Assembly (NCBI GenBank): GCA_001898625.1
Contig: MKUP01000011.1
Span: forward strand, 62,001 to 126,000
Length of the DNA stretch: 64,000 bases
DNA from: Burkholderiales bacterium 67-32
Lineage (GTDB): Bacteria > Pseudomonadota > Gammaproteobacteria > Burkholderiales > Burkholderiaceae_B
Reading direction: 5' to 3'
The notes under the pieces are model-generated. The model saw nothing but the letters and a program-made list of their open reading frames with translations, was not told the origin of the DNA and ran no database searches. Positions 20,650 through 28,868 of the stretch are shown here, piece by piece. Positions within the stretch are counted from its first letter, which is position 1. Every line of letters begins with the position of its first letter. The translations under genes and the position numbers were made by a program.

Positions 20650-22002
20650 ATGCATCCCCTGGACGGACTCACCCCGCCGCGCAAGTACTGGGCCCTGGCA
20701 GCCACGATGCTGGCGATGGCGATGACCGTCCTGGAAACCACCATCACCAACGTCGCGCTGCCGTCCATCGCGCGGGACCTGGGCGTATCCCCGGCGCAGG
20801 CCGTCTGGATCGTCAACACCTACCAGCTCGCCATCGTCGTCGCCCTGCTGCCCTTCTCGTCGCTGGGAGAAATCCTGGGCTACCGGCGCGTGTTCGGCGT
20901 GGGCCTGACGGCCTTCACCATCGCCTCGGCGGGCTGCGCGATGTCGCAGTCGTTCACGATGCTTATCTCCTTCCGCGTATTCCAGGGCCTGGGCGCGGCT
21001 GCGGTCATGAGCGTCACGCCGGCGCTGCTGCGCTTCATCTATTCGCAGAAGCAGTTCGGCCGGGCCATCGGCTATAACGCGCTGGTCGTCGCGACCTCGT
21101 CCGCCGCCGGGCCGATGATCGGGTCGCTGATCCTGTCGGTCGCCTCGTGGCCCTGGCTGTTCGCGGTCAACCTTCCCATCGGCCTGTTCATCCTGTCCAT
21201 CGGCAGCCGCATGCTGCCCGAGACCGAACTCGCCAAGCGCCCCTTCGATGCGCTCAGCGCCATGTTGAGCGGACTGACCTTCGGCCTGATCGTGGTGGGC
21301 GTGGACCGTCTGTTGCACGACTTCACGATGGCGCTCGCGCTGCTGGCCTGCGGCGCGGTCAGCGGACTGGCGCTGGTCCGGCGCGAGCTGACCCAGGCGA
21401 CGCCCCTGCTGCCGCTCGACCTGCTTCGCATCCGCCCGTTCGCGTTCTCGGTCGGCGCCTCGGTCTGCGCATTCTCGGGCCAGACCATTTCCTACATCTC
21501 GCTGCCCTTCTACTTCCAGCAGACCCTGGGCCGCAGCCAGTTGGAAATGGGCATGCTGATGGTGCCCTGGCCGCTGGCCGTGGCCATCGCGGCGCCCGTG
21601 GCCGGGCGCTTGTCGGAGTCCGTCGCACCCTCGATCCTGTGCTCGATAGGCGCCGGGCTGGTTGCCAGCGGACTCGTCATCATCTCGCTGCTGCCCACCA
21701 GCACGCCCAACGGCTGGATCATGGCCTGCATGGTGGTCTGCGGCACGGGCTTCGGCATGTTCCAGACGCCCAACAACCGGGTCATGCTGACCGCGGCGCC
21801 ACGCCATCGCAGCGGCGGCGCGGGCGGCCTCCAGGCCACGGCGCGCCAGTTCGGCATGGCGCTGGGCGCGGCGCTGGTGGCGCTGGCCTTCACCGCCGCC
21901 TCGGCACACGGGCCGACCACGGGCCTGGTGCTGGCCGCAGTATTCCTGGCCGCGGCCTCCGCGGTCAGCGCGGCCCGGCCTGGCACGCAGCTGTCAGGGT
22001 AG
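20650..22002 (+). CDS. MFS drug transporter, DHA2 (EmrB/QacA) type
   Basis: 450-aa transporter with many hydrophobic helices, beginning YWALAATMLAMAMTVLETTI. Motif D1/A-like text is AQAVWIVNTYQLAIVVALLP and motif C-like text is TSSAAGPMIGSL. Usually 14 TM in DHA2; about 13-14 hydrophobic blocks are seen. AAGAAG precedes the ATG at 20650. Substrate unknown. Its last 9 nt overlap the convergent EEP gene. Confidence 0.9.
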   Translation: MHPLDGLTPPRKYWALAATMLAMAMTVLETTITNVALPSIARDLGVSPAQAVWIVNTYQLAIVVALLPFSSLGEILGYRRVFGVGLTAFTIASAGCAMSQSFTMLISFRVFQGLGAAAVMSVTPALLRFIYSQKQFGRAIGYNALVVATSSAAGPMIGSLILSVASWPWLFAVNLPIGLFILSIGSRMLPETELAKRPFDALSAMLSGLTFGLIVVGVDRLLHDFTMALALLACGAVSGLALVRRELTQATPLLPLDLLRIRPFAFSVGASVCAFSGQTISYISLPFYFQQTLGRSQLEMGMLMVPWPLAVAIAAPVAGRLSESVAPSILCSIGAGLVASGLVIISLLPTSTPNGWIMACMVVCGTGFGMFQTPNNRVMLTAAPRHRSGGAGGLQATARQFGMALGAALVALAFTAASAHGPTTGLVLAAVFLAAASAVSAARPGTQLSG

Positions 22003-22866
22003 TTCGAGTTCGGCCAACAGCGGCGCGTGGTCGGACAGACGCGTCCAGGGCCGGCCGTACAACACGCTGGCCTGCCTGACCGAAAAGCCGCGCTGGTAGA
22101 TCCGGTCCAGCCTCAGCCACGGAAAGATGGCGGGGAAGGTGCGGGGCGGACGCGGTGCCATCAACTCATTGCCCAGGCCCAGTTTGGGCGGCCCCTGGAA
22201 CCCCGGCCGCAACCGCCAGGGCGAGGCTTCTCCGCCTCGCAGCACGCGGCCCAGCATGCGGACCGAATCACGCAGGCGCGGCAGCTCCACGTTGTTGCCC
22301 CGCGGCGCGGTCGCAAACACCTCATGCAGGCCCAGGCGCTCGACCAGGATGTCCGACAGCACGTTGGTCCAGTCGTTGAAGTCGCCCGCGATCAGGATGG
22401 GGGCCGCAGGCGGCACGACTTCCTCGATGCGCGACACCAGCGCCCCCACCTGGCGCGAGCGGCTGCCCGCGAACAGCCCGAGATGGACCACGAAGCAATG
22501 CACCTCGTGCCCGCCTATGCCCACGCGCGCGTGCAGCAGGCCGCGTTGTTCCATGCGGTGATCGGAGATGTCCTGGTTCTGGTGCGACAGAATGGGAAAG
22601 CGCGACAGCAGCGCGTTGCCATGGTCGCTGTGCCGGTAGACGGCGTTGCGCCCATAGGCGGCCTCCAGCCGCAGCGCCGCGGCCAGCATCTCGTGCTGCT
22701 CGTGCAAGGTACCGGACCTGTCGTTGCGGCCCTGGACTTCCTGGAGGAAGGCCAGATCCGCGCGCAACCCGTGCAGGCCGAGGCGCAGTTCCTGCACGGA
22801 CTCGCGCTTGCCCAGGGCGGACATGCCCTTGTGAATGTTGTAGCTAACGATACGAACGACTGACAT
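21994..22866 (-). CDS. Endonuclease/exonuclease/phosphatase family protein
   Basis: 290-aa EEP-fold enzyme: VRIVSYNIHKGMSALGKRES (metal-binding Asn), FLQEVQGRNDRSG (Glu), LIAGDFNDWTNVL (Asp/Asn) and RLSDHAPLLAEL (final Asp-His). It resembles the YbhP-type proteins that often accompany cardiolipin synthase-like genes, though none is here. Substrate (DNA, phosphodiester or phospholipid) cannot be told. Start MSVVRIVSYN at 22866 fits the family N-terminus. Confidence 0.88.
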   Translation of the reverse strand: MSVVRIVSYNIHKGMSALGKRESVQELRLGLHGLRADLAFLQEVQGRNDRSGTLHEQHEMLAAALRLEAAYGRNAVYRHSDHGNALLSRFPILSHQNQDISDHRMEQRGLLHARVGIGGHEVHCFVVHLGLFAGSRSRQVGALVSRIEEVVPPAAPILIAGDFNDWTNVLSDILVERLGLHEVFATAPRGNNVELPRLRDSVRMLGRVLRGGEASPWRLRPGFQGPPKLGLGNELMAPRPPRTFPAIFPWLRLDRIYQRGFSVRQASVLYGRPWTRLSDHAPLLAELELP

Positions 22867-23016
22867 CGTGAGCATCAAGGGGAGACAAGGGATTCATTCT
22901 AGTGGATTCGCTGCGCTATCATGAATCGGCAGTTCCCCCGCTCCGGAGCGGCCGGCCGCCACGCGTGGCCACCGCGCTCCGGCATCCCCTTTTCGCATCC
23001 AGATCCGGGAATCTTC

Positions 23017-23577
23017 ATGAGCACAACCAAGATCGGCGTGATCATCGGCAGTCTCCGCAAGGAATCGTTCAACCGCCAGTTGGCCAAAGCGGTGACGAAG
23101 CTGCTGCCGTCCCACTTCCAGACAGAAGAAATCGCCATCGGCGATCTGCCCCTGTACAACCAGGATCTCGATACCGCCCTGCCGGCGTCCGTCGTCACGT
23201 TCAAGCAGCAGGTGGAGTCCGCGGACGGCCTGCTGTTCTTCACGCCGGAATACAACCGGTCGTACTCCGGCGTGCTCAAGAACGCGCTGGACTGGGGTTC
23301 GCGCCCCTGGGGCAAGAACTCCTGGCCGGGCAAGCCCGCCGGCATCATGGGCGCCTCGCCCGGCCAGGTCGGCACCGCGCTGGCGCAGGAACACCTGCGC
23401 ATGGTGCTGTCGGCGCTGGACGTGCCCGTGCTGCCTCAGCCGAGCATCTTCGTGCAGTACACGGGTGGGTTGGTGGACGCCGAAGGCAAGATCACCAACG
23501 AAGCCAGCGCCAAGTTCATCCAGGGATTCGTGGATCGGTACGTGGCCTGGGTAGAGAAGCTCCCCCCTACGCGCTAA
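23017..23577 (+). CDS. NAD(P)H-dependent FMN reductase
   Basis: 186-aa flavodoxin-like quinone/azo/chromate-type reductase. KIGVIIGSLRKESFNRQLAK is the FMN phosphate loop, and LLFFTPEYNRSYSGVLKNAL is the family signature with PEYN. The ATG at 23017 fits the family length. The stop codon and last codons (LPPTR) lie at the edge of a dispersed CCCCCTACGC repeat, suggesting the repeat contributes the 3' end of the gene. Confidence 0.92.
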   Translation: MSTTKIGVIIGSLRKESFNRQLAKAVTKLLPSHFQTEEIAIGDLPLYNQDLDTALPASVVTFKQQVESADGLLFFTPEYNRSYSGVLKNALDWGSRPWGKNSWPGKPAGIMGASPGQVGTALAQEHLRMVLSALDVPVLPQPSIFVQYTGGLVDAEGKITNEASAKFIQGFVDRYVAWVEKLPPTR

Positions 23578-23580
23578 CGC

Positions 23581-23656
23581 GCCCCCTACGCCCTTCGGGC
23601 GCCCCCTCAAGGGGGCGACGCTGGCGGACCGGCAAAGCCGGATCCGCGGCGTCCTG
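23581..23656. repeat. Dispersed GC-rich intergenic repeat, copy A
   Basis: CCCCCTACGCCCTTCGGGCG, then CCCCCTCAAGGGGGCG, then a CCGGCAAAGCCGG-type hairpin and GCGGCGTCCTG. Three consecutive short palindromes form a REP/BOX-like unit. Matching units occur near 38285, 54380 and 63950. Confidence 0.75.
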
Positions 23657-23671
23657 CTAACGACAGGGCAG

Positions 23672-24040
23672 TCAGCGGTTGGGCATGAGGGCGGCGATGG
23701 CTACGCCCAGCCAGCCTACGATCATGGCGCCGCCGCCGAAGGGGGCGGTGCCGCCCAGCAGTTTCATGCCGGCCAGTTGGCGCAGGGCCAGGTCCACCGA
23801 GAACAGCAGCGTGCCGGCGATAATGAGCGCCGCGGCGCCGATCAGGGCGGTGCGGCCGCGCTGGAGGTGGGGCACCACGGCGGCCAGGCCGGTGATGGCA
23901 GCGGCGTGCAGCAGCAGGAACAGCGCGGCGGTGGACAAGATGCCGCCGCCCGTCAGGTGCGTGGCCATGGCGGCCAGCATGACGCCGGCGGCGCCCATCG
24001 GTGCGGCGCACCCCAGCAAGACTCGAGAAGATAACAACAT
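23672..24040 (-). CDS. DUF423 small membrane protein
   Basis: 122 aa with four hydrophobic segments and the family pattern AAMGAAGVMLAA-like start, AMATHLTGGG and PFGGGAMIVGWLGVAIAAL. DUF423 (YgdD-like) proteins have no assigned function. ATG at 24040 with AAGGAAG upstream. Flanked by a repeat on one side and a VOC gene on the other. Confidence 0.85.
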   Translation of the reverse strand: MLLSSRVLLGCAAPMGAAGVMLAAMATHLTGGGILSTAALFLLLHAAAITGLAAVVPHLQRGRTALIGAAALIIAGTLLFSVDLALRQLAGMKLLGGTAPFGGGAMIVGWLGVAIAALMPNR

Positions 24041-24090
24041 GCAGCGCTTCCTTGAAAGACCAGTCTGGCCGGGGTCGCGCCGCCGGTCGG

Positions 24091-24513
24091 CTACTTCGCG
24101 AACACCTGGCCGAGGTCGCCAAATGCCTTGAATTCGAGCGCGTTGCCCGAAGGATCCAAAAAGAACATAGTAGCCTGTTCGCCCACTTCGCCCTTGAAAC
24201 GAACGTGGGGCTCGATCACGAACCGGGTGCCGGCCTGGCGCAGCTTCTCGGCCAGGGCCTCCCATTCGTCCATGGGCAGGATGGCGCCGAAGTGGCGCAC
24301 GGGGACATCGTCGCCGTCGACCGCGCTGGTGTGGCGCGTGCCGGCCTCGCCCGGCGACAGGTGGGCCACGATCTGGTGGCCGTGGAAGTTGAAGTCGACC
24401 CAGGCGTCGGAGCTGCGGCCCTCGGGACAGCCGAGCAGGTCGCCATAGAAGGCCCGCGCCTGTGCCAGATCGTCGACGGGGAAAGCCAGGTGGAACAGGG
24501 GAATGCCAGCCAT
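24091..24513 (-). CDS. VOC-family (glyoxalase-like) protein
   Basis: 140 aa with two beta-alpha-beta-beta-beta modules: [20 protein letters not shown] and a terminal [16 protein letters not shown]. His, His and Glu ligands typical of VOC metal sites are present. Possible dioxygenase, isomerase or binding protein. Start [10 protein letters not shown] chosen for GGAG at 8 nt. Divergent from the LysR gene, which may control it. Confidence 0.88.
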   Translation of the reverse strand: MAGIPLFHLAFPVDDLAQARAFYGDLLGCPEGRSSDAWVDFNFHGHQIVAHLSPGEAGTRHTSAVDGDDVPVRHFGAILPMDEWEALAEKLRQAGTRFVIEPHVRFKGEVGEQATMFFLDPSGNALEFKAFGDLGQVFAK

Positions 24514-24640
24514 GGGGAAACTCCGGTGCAGGCCCGCCATCCGGGCCCGAGCTATGATTGTATTGAACGAAACTTCCGATACGAAACGAAATTTTTCTGG
24601 CCTTGTCATCGATTTTTTCTATTAGCTCCGCCTCGTCCCC

Positions 24641-25522
24641 ATGGTGATCCGCTACCTGCGAACCTTCGTCGCCGCCGCTCGCGACTCGTCCTTCTCGGCC
24701 GCCGGCGCGCGCCTGGGGCTGACCCAGTCGGCCGTCAGCACCCAGATCAAGCGGCTGGAGGAAGACCTGGGCTGCCTGCTGTTCGAGCGGGCAGGCAAGT
24801 CGGTCCGACTGAGCGAGCGCGGGCGCCAGTTGCTGCCCGAGGCCGAGCACATCGTGCAGCGCTACCAGGCCATGCGCGGTGCCAGCCGGCAACCGGCGCC
24901 GATGGCGATCACCGTGGGTGCGATCTCCACGGCCCAGACCGGGCTGCTGCCCGGTGCGCTACGGCGCTTCCGGCAGTCCCTGCCCGCCGTCCACGTCAAC
25001 GTGGTGCCGGGCATGTCCTCGCAGCTCCTGGCGCAGGTGGACGAGCAGGAGTTGGACCTGGCCGTGATGATCAAGCCCAACCTGAACCTGCCGCGCCACC
25101 TGAAGTGGACGACGCTGATGCGCGAGCGCTATGTCGGCATCGCGCCGCGCGGGACGCGGGGCGACTGGCAGACGGTGGCGGCGGCGCTGCCGTTCATCCG
25201 CTACAACCGCAAGTCGCATGGCGGGCATCTGGTCGACCAGTTCCTGCGCCGCCTGTCGACCGGCGTGGACGAGTTCATGGAACTGGACGAACCGGCCGTC
25301 ATCCTGCGCATGGTCCGCGAGGGGCTGGGCTGCGCCGTCATCCCGGGCACGCTGGTGGATGCGGCCGCCGACCGGCAGGTACGCATCGTCGACCTGCCCG
25401 GCCCGCCCTTCTTCCGCGAGATCGGCGTGGTCGCGCATCCGCGCGACGCCAACGAAACCGTGCTGGCAGCGCTGATCGAGAACATGCGGGAACAGGCGGT
25501 CGAGCTGGAAACGCGGGCCTGA
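24641..25522 (+). CDS. LysR-type transcriptional regulator
   Basis: 293 aa. Winged HTH at about 1-60 (YLRTFVAAARDSSFSAAGAR, LGLTQSAVSTQIKRLEEDLG) and a periplasmic-binding-like effector domain at about 88-290. Divergent from the VOC gene. The intergenic AT-rich stretch (about 24550-24600, with repeated CGAAAC) is the likely binding region; no clear T-N11-A palindrome was identified. Target inferred from divergence only. Confidence 0.93.
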   Translation: MVIRYLRTFVAAARDSSFSAAGARLGLTQSAVSTQIKRLEEDLGCLLFERAGKSVRLSERGRQLLPEAEHIVQRYQAMRGASRQPAPMAITVGAISTAQTGLLPGALRRFRQSLPAVHVNVVPGMSSQLLAQVDEQELDLAVMIKPNLNLPRHLKWTTLMRERYVGIAPRGTRGDWQTVAAALPFIRYNRKSHGGHLVDQFLRRLSTGVDEFMELDEPAVILRMVREGLGCAVIPGTLVDAAADRQVRIVDLPGPPFFREIGVVAHPRDANETVLAALIENMREQAVELETRA

Positions 25523-25600
25523 CACGGCAGCTTGTTCGCCACGCGAGCGCCATGCTACGGTTTTCGTACGCCCCCGCTTCCCTACTCCAGGAGACCGTTC

Positions 25601-26029
25601 ATGCCACGCACCTCCATCATGCCCTGCCTGGTCTACCGCGACGCCCCCGCCGCCATCGACTGGCTGTGCCAGGCCTTCGGCTTTGCCCAGCACCTGGTGG
25701 TGCCGGGCGACGGCGGCACGATCGCGCACGCCCAACTCACCCTGGGAGACGGCATGATCATGCTGGGCTCCGGGACGAGCGAACTCATGCGCCAGCTCAC
25801 CGCCCTGCCGGCCGACATCGGCGGCCGGCAGACCCAGACGCCCTACGTCGTGGTCGCCGATCCCGATGCGCACTACGCCACCGCCATCAAGGCCGGCGCC
25901 CGCATCGTGCGCCCCATCCAGGAAGAAGACTACGGCGGCAAGGGCTATACGCTCGCGGATCCCGAAGGCTACGTCTGGCACTTCGGCAGCTACGACCCGT
26001 GGCAGGATTCGGAGCTGAATCCTCCGTAG
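25601..26029 (+). CDS. VOC-family protein (PhnB/glyoxalase-like)
   Basis: 142 aa: MPCLVYRDAPAAIDWLCQAF, GGTIAHAQLTLGDGMIMLGS and DPEGYVWHFGSYDP. This is the PhnB-like group of VOC proteins, lacking some glyoxalase I ligands. CAGGAGA lies before the ATG. Independent of the LysR gene by at least 78 nt. Function unknown. Confidence 0.87.
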   Translation: MPRTSIMPCLVYRDAPAAIDWLCQAFGFAQHLVVPGDGGTIAHAQLTLGDGMIMLGSGTSELMRQLTALPADIGGRQTQTPYVVVADPDAHYATAIKAGARIVRPIQEEDYGGKGYTLADPEGYVWHFGSYDPWQDSELNPP

Positions 26030-26039
26030 CGCTTCGGTT

Positions 26040-27449
26040 TCAGCCCGCCACGCGGCGCGACAGCAACACGGCAAGCGCAGGCGCCACGGCAAAGGCGCCA
26101 AACAGCCAAAGCGCGGCGCCCTGGGCGCCGGCCAGGCCGCCTGGATCGGCCAGCCCGGCCGCGTTCGCCACCATGCCCGCCAACGCGGAAGCCAGCGACA
26201 TCGCATACAGCTGCACCGTCGTGATCGATGCCGACGCCAGGTTTTCCTCCCCGGGCGGCGCGGCGACGAACAACCGTGTCAGCAGATGCGGCCAGCCCAC
26301 GCCTATGCCCAGGCCCACGCCCGCCAGCGCCAGGCAGTACAGCGCCAGGCCCGGCACGCTGTCCAGCCACCCGGCACGCGGCGTCAGGACCGCCAGCGCT
26401 ACCAGCGCCACCAGGCTGATCCACGGACCGGCGCGCACCATCCGGTCGGCCGCGGCGCCGTGCCGGCCGGCGCCACCCACCGAACCCAGCGTCCAGCCAC
26501 CGGCCATGACGGCGGTCAGGTAGCCCGCGGCAAGTGGCGTCATGCCGTGTATGACCTGCAGGAAATACGGCACGAAGATCTCGGTCGTGATGCCAACCAC
26601 GAGCAGGCTCATCAGCGCGTACAGCATGCCCAGGCGGGCCGACAGCGAGTACGCGCCCGTCGGCAGCAGCCGCGCGGCGGCGCGCCGGTCGATCACCGCG
26701 ATGCCTACGGCCAAAAGGCAGCCCACCGCGACGCCGGCCAGGTTCCATAGCACGCTCGACGTCAGGCTGCCCAGGGACACGGCCAGCACCGATGCGACCA
26801 GGAGGCTTATCGTCGCGTAAGGCGGACGCATACCGGTGTCGCCCGCGGACCGCGTCCGGCCCGGCAACTGGACGGACACGATGGCGGCCAGCGCGGCGGC
26901 CACCGGAATCAGCGACCAGAAGGCCCAGCGCCAATGCCCCTCCCCGGCGAACAGCCCGCCCACCGCGGGGCCGCACAGCGTCGCCACGCCCCACATGCCC
27001 GACACCAGCCCCATCGCCCGGGGCCACAGCCGCGCCTCGAACACCTGGCGGATCAGCGCGTAGCTCAGCGCGAGCAGTATGCCGCCGCCGAAGCCCTGCA
27101 CCGTTCTCGCGGCCAGCAGGCTGGGCATGGACGGGGCCAGCGCGCACCACGACGATCCCGCCGCGAAGGCCGCCAGCGCCAGCAGGTAGGCACCCCGGGG
27201 CCCCAGCAGTTCCAGCAGGCGGGCCGACAGCGCCGACCCGACGATGGAGGCGACGACGAACAGCGAGGTGTTCCAGGCGTAGTACTCCAGCCCGCCTATG
27301 TCGGCGATCATGCTGGGCAGGATGGTGGTCACGACATAGACGTTGATGGCATGCAGCGCGACGCCGCCCGCCAGCGCGATGGACCGCAGCGCGTTGCGGC
27401 CGTGGAGCAGTTCGCCCCAGGAAGCGTCGGGCAAGGTCGATGCGCTCAT
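26040..27449 (-). CDS. MFS transporter coupled to an RND efflux operon
   Basis: 469-aa transporter with about 12-14 hydrophobic helices (HAINVYVVTTILPSMIADIG; QGFGGGILLALSYALIRQVF, an EmrB-type pattern). Its ATG overlaps the outer-membrane-factor gene stop (ATGA), so it is translationally coupled to the RND operon. Alone it moves substrate across the inner membrane, which the RND pump could then take from the periplasm. Substrate unknown. Confidence 0.92.
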   Translation of the reverse strand: MSASTLPDASWGELLHGRNALRSIALAGGVALHAINVYVVTTILPSMIADIGGLEYYAWNTSLFVVASIVGSALSARLLELLGPRGAYLLALAAFAAGSSWCALAPSMPSLLAARTVQGFGGGILLALSYALIRQVFEARLWPRAMGLVSGMWGVATLCGPAVGGLFAGEGHWRWAFWSLIPVAAALAAIVSVQLPGRTRSAGDTGMRPPYATISLLVASVLAVSLGSLTSSVLWNLAGVAVGCLLAVGIAVIDRRAAARLLPTGAYSLSARLGMLYALMSLLVVGITTEIFVPYFLQVIHGMTPLAAGYLTAVMAGGWTLGSVGGAGRHGAAADRMVRAGPWISLVALVALAVLTPRAGWLDSVPGLALYCLALAGVGLGIGVGWPHLLTRLFVAAPPGEENLASASITTVQLYAMSLASALAGMVANAAGLADPGGLAGAQGAALWLFGAFAVAPALAVLLSRRVAG

Positions 27450-28858
27450 GAGTTTTCCCCGGCCGCGCCCATGCCCCAGCCCAGGGCCTTATACAGGGCC
27501 ACCGCGTTCACGTAGGAAGCGGTCTCCGCTTCAGTGGCCTCCTGGCTGATCTGGTAGTAGCTGCGCTGGTTCTCCAGCACGGCCAGGTACGGACCCGCGC
27601 CGGCCCGGTAGCGCCGCGTGGCGATCTCCAGTCCCGAGCGCGCGTGGGCCGCGGAGCTCGCCAGCGCCGCCAGGCGCTCCTGCTGGTGGGCCAACCGCGT
27701 CAACGCCCCCTCGACCTCTTCCTGCGCCAGCAGCAGCGTCTGTTCGTAGCGGGCCTGCGCGCCGGTCGACTGCGCATGCGCGGCGCGCAGCCGCGCGCGG
27801 GCGCTGCCCAGCCGGAACGCCGGCCAGTCGACGGTAGGCGCGACCTCGAACGCCCGCGCGGCGCCGCCGAGATCGCCGCCGCGCAGCGCGAAGAAGCCGA
27901 CGAACCCGCCCAGGCTCACGCGCGGATAGAGATCGGCGGTAGCCGCGCCCTCGTTTTCGGTGCTGGCGGCAAGCAGCCTCTCGGCGCGCACCACGTCGGG
28001 CCGGTTGCGGATCAGCGCGTCGACGTCGCCCAGCGGCAGGCGGCCCACCAGCGGGGCCTGCCCCCCGGCATCGGCCGGAGCGGCCGTCTCGCCCGGCCGC
28101 CGACCCAGCAGCACGTCCAGCCGGTAGCGGGTCTCCTGGCTGGCCGCCCACAGCGGCGCGATGGCCGCCTCGCTGCGAGCCAGGTTGGCGCGCGCATTTT
28201 CCAGGTCCTCCCGCAGTCCGCTGCCGGCGCGGACGCTGGCGTCGACCAGCCGCACCGTCTGGCGCCAGCTCTCGGCCTGGGCCCGCGCGACGTCGAGGCG
28301 GCGCTGCAAGCCCTGATACTCGTAGTGATAGCGGGCGACGTCGGCGGCGATGGCCAGCCGCACGCGATCCAGGTCCGCCCGCGCCGCCTCGGCCTGCGCC
28401 TGGGCCGAGGCGGCCAGGTGGGCCAGGCGGCCGAACAGGTCGATCTCCCACTGCGCGTCGAACCCGGCACGGAAACTCTCGAAGGGCTTGCGCTCCGGAT
28501 CCCCCGTGGCCATGGCCTGCTGCTGGACACCGCGGCGCCAGGCGGCCTGCGCGGTCACGGCGGGGTAGCGGTCCAGCTCGCGTTCGTCGTACATCGCCCG
28601 CGCGCCCTGCAGGCTGGCATAGGCCTGGCGGACATCGTGATTGTGTTCCAGCGCGGCGCCGATCAGGCGTTCCAGCGCAGGATCGTCGAAGAACGACCAC
28701 CAGGGCGCCGTGGAGGGTTCGGCGGCGAACCGGGCCTGCTCGGGGCTGGCCAGCGCAATCGGGGCCACCGGCGGCGCCTCGTAGCGGGGCCCGACGGCGC
28801 ATCCGGCGATCAGTGCCGCCATGGCCAGCATGGCGGGCATGACAGGTTGCTTGTACAT
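27446..28858 (-). CDS. Outer-membrane efflux factor (OprM/NodT family lipoprotein)
   Basis: 470 aa with lipoprotein signal MYKQPVMPAMLAMAALIAGC. A NodT signature (VGPRYEAP; PWWSFFDDPALERLIGAALE) and two structural repeats of long helices and short strands, as in TolC-type trimers, follow. Third gene of the operon after the fusion protein and RND genes; the spacer to the RND gene is 10 nt. Confidence 0.95.
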   Translation of the reverse strand: MYKQPVMPAMLAMAALIAGCAVGPRYEAPPVAPIALASPEQARFAAEPSTAPWWSFFDDPALERLIGAALEHNHDVRQAYASLQGARAMYDERELDRYPAVTAQAAWRRGVQQQAMATGDPERKPFESFRAGFDAQWEIDLFGRLAHLAASAQAQAEAARADLDRVRLAIAADVARYHYEYQGLQRRLDVARAQAESWRQTVRLVDASVRAGSGLREDLENARANLARSEAAIAPLWAASQETRYRLDVLLGRRPGETAAPADAGGQAPLVGRLPLGDVDALIRNRPDVVRAERLLAASTENEGAATADLYPRVSLGGFVGFFALRGGDLGGAARAFEVAPTVDWPAFRLGSARARLRAAHAQSTGAQARYEQTLLLAQEEVEGALTRLAHQQERLAALASSAAHARSGLEIATRRYRAGAGPYLAVLENQRSYYQISQEATEAETASYVNAVALYKALGWGMGAAGENS

Positions 28859-28868
28859 GCGATGCTCC

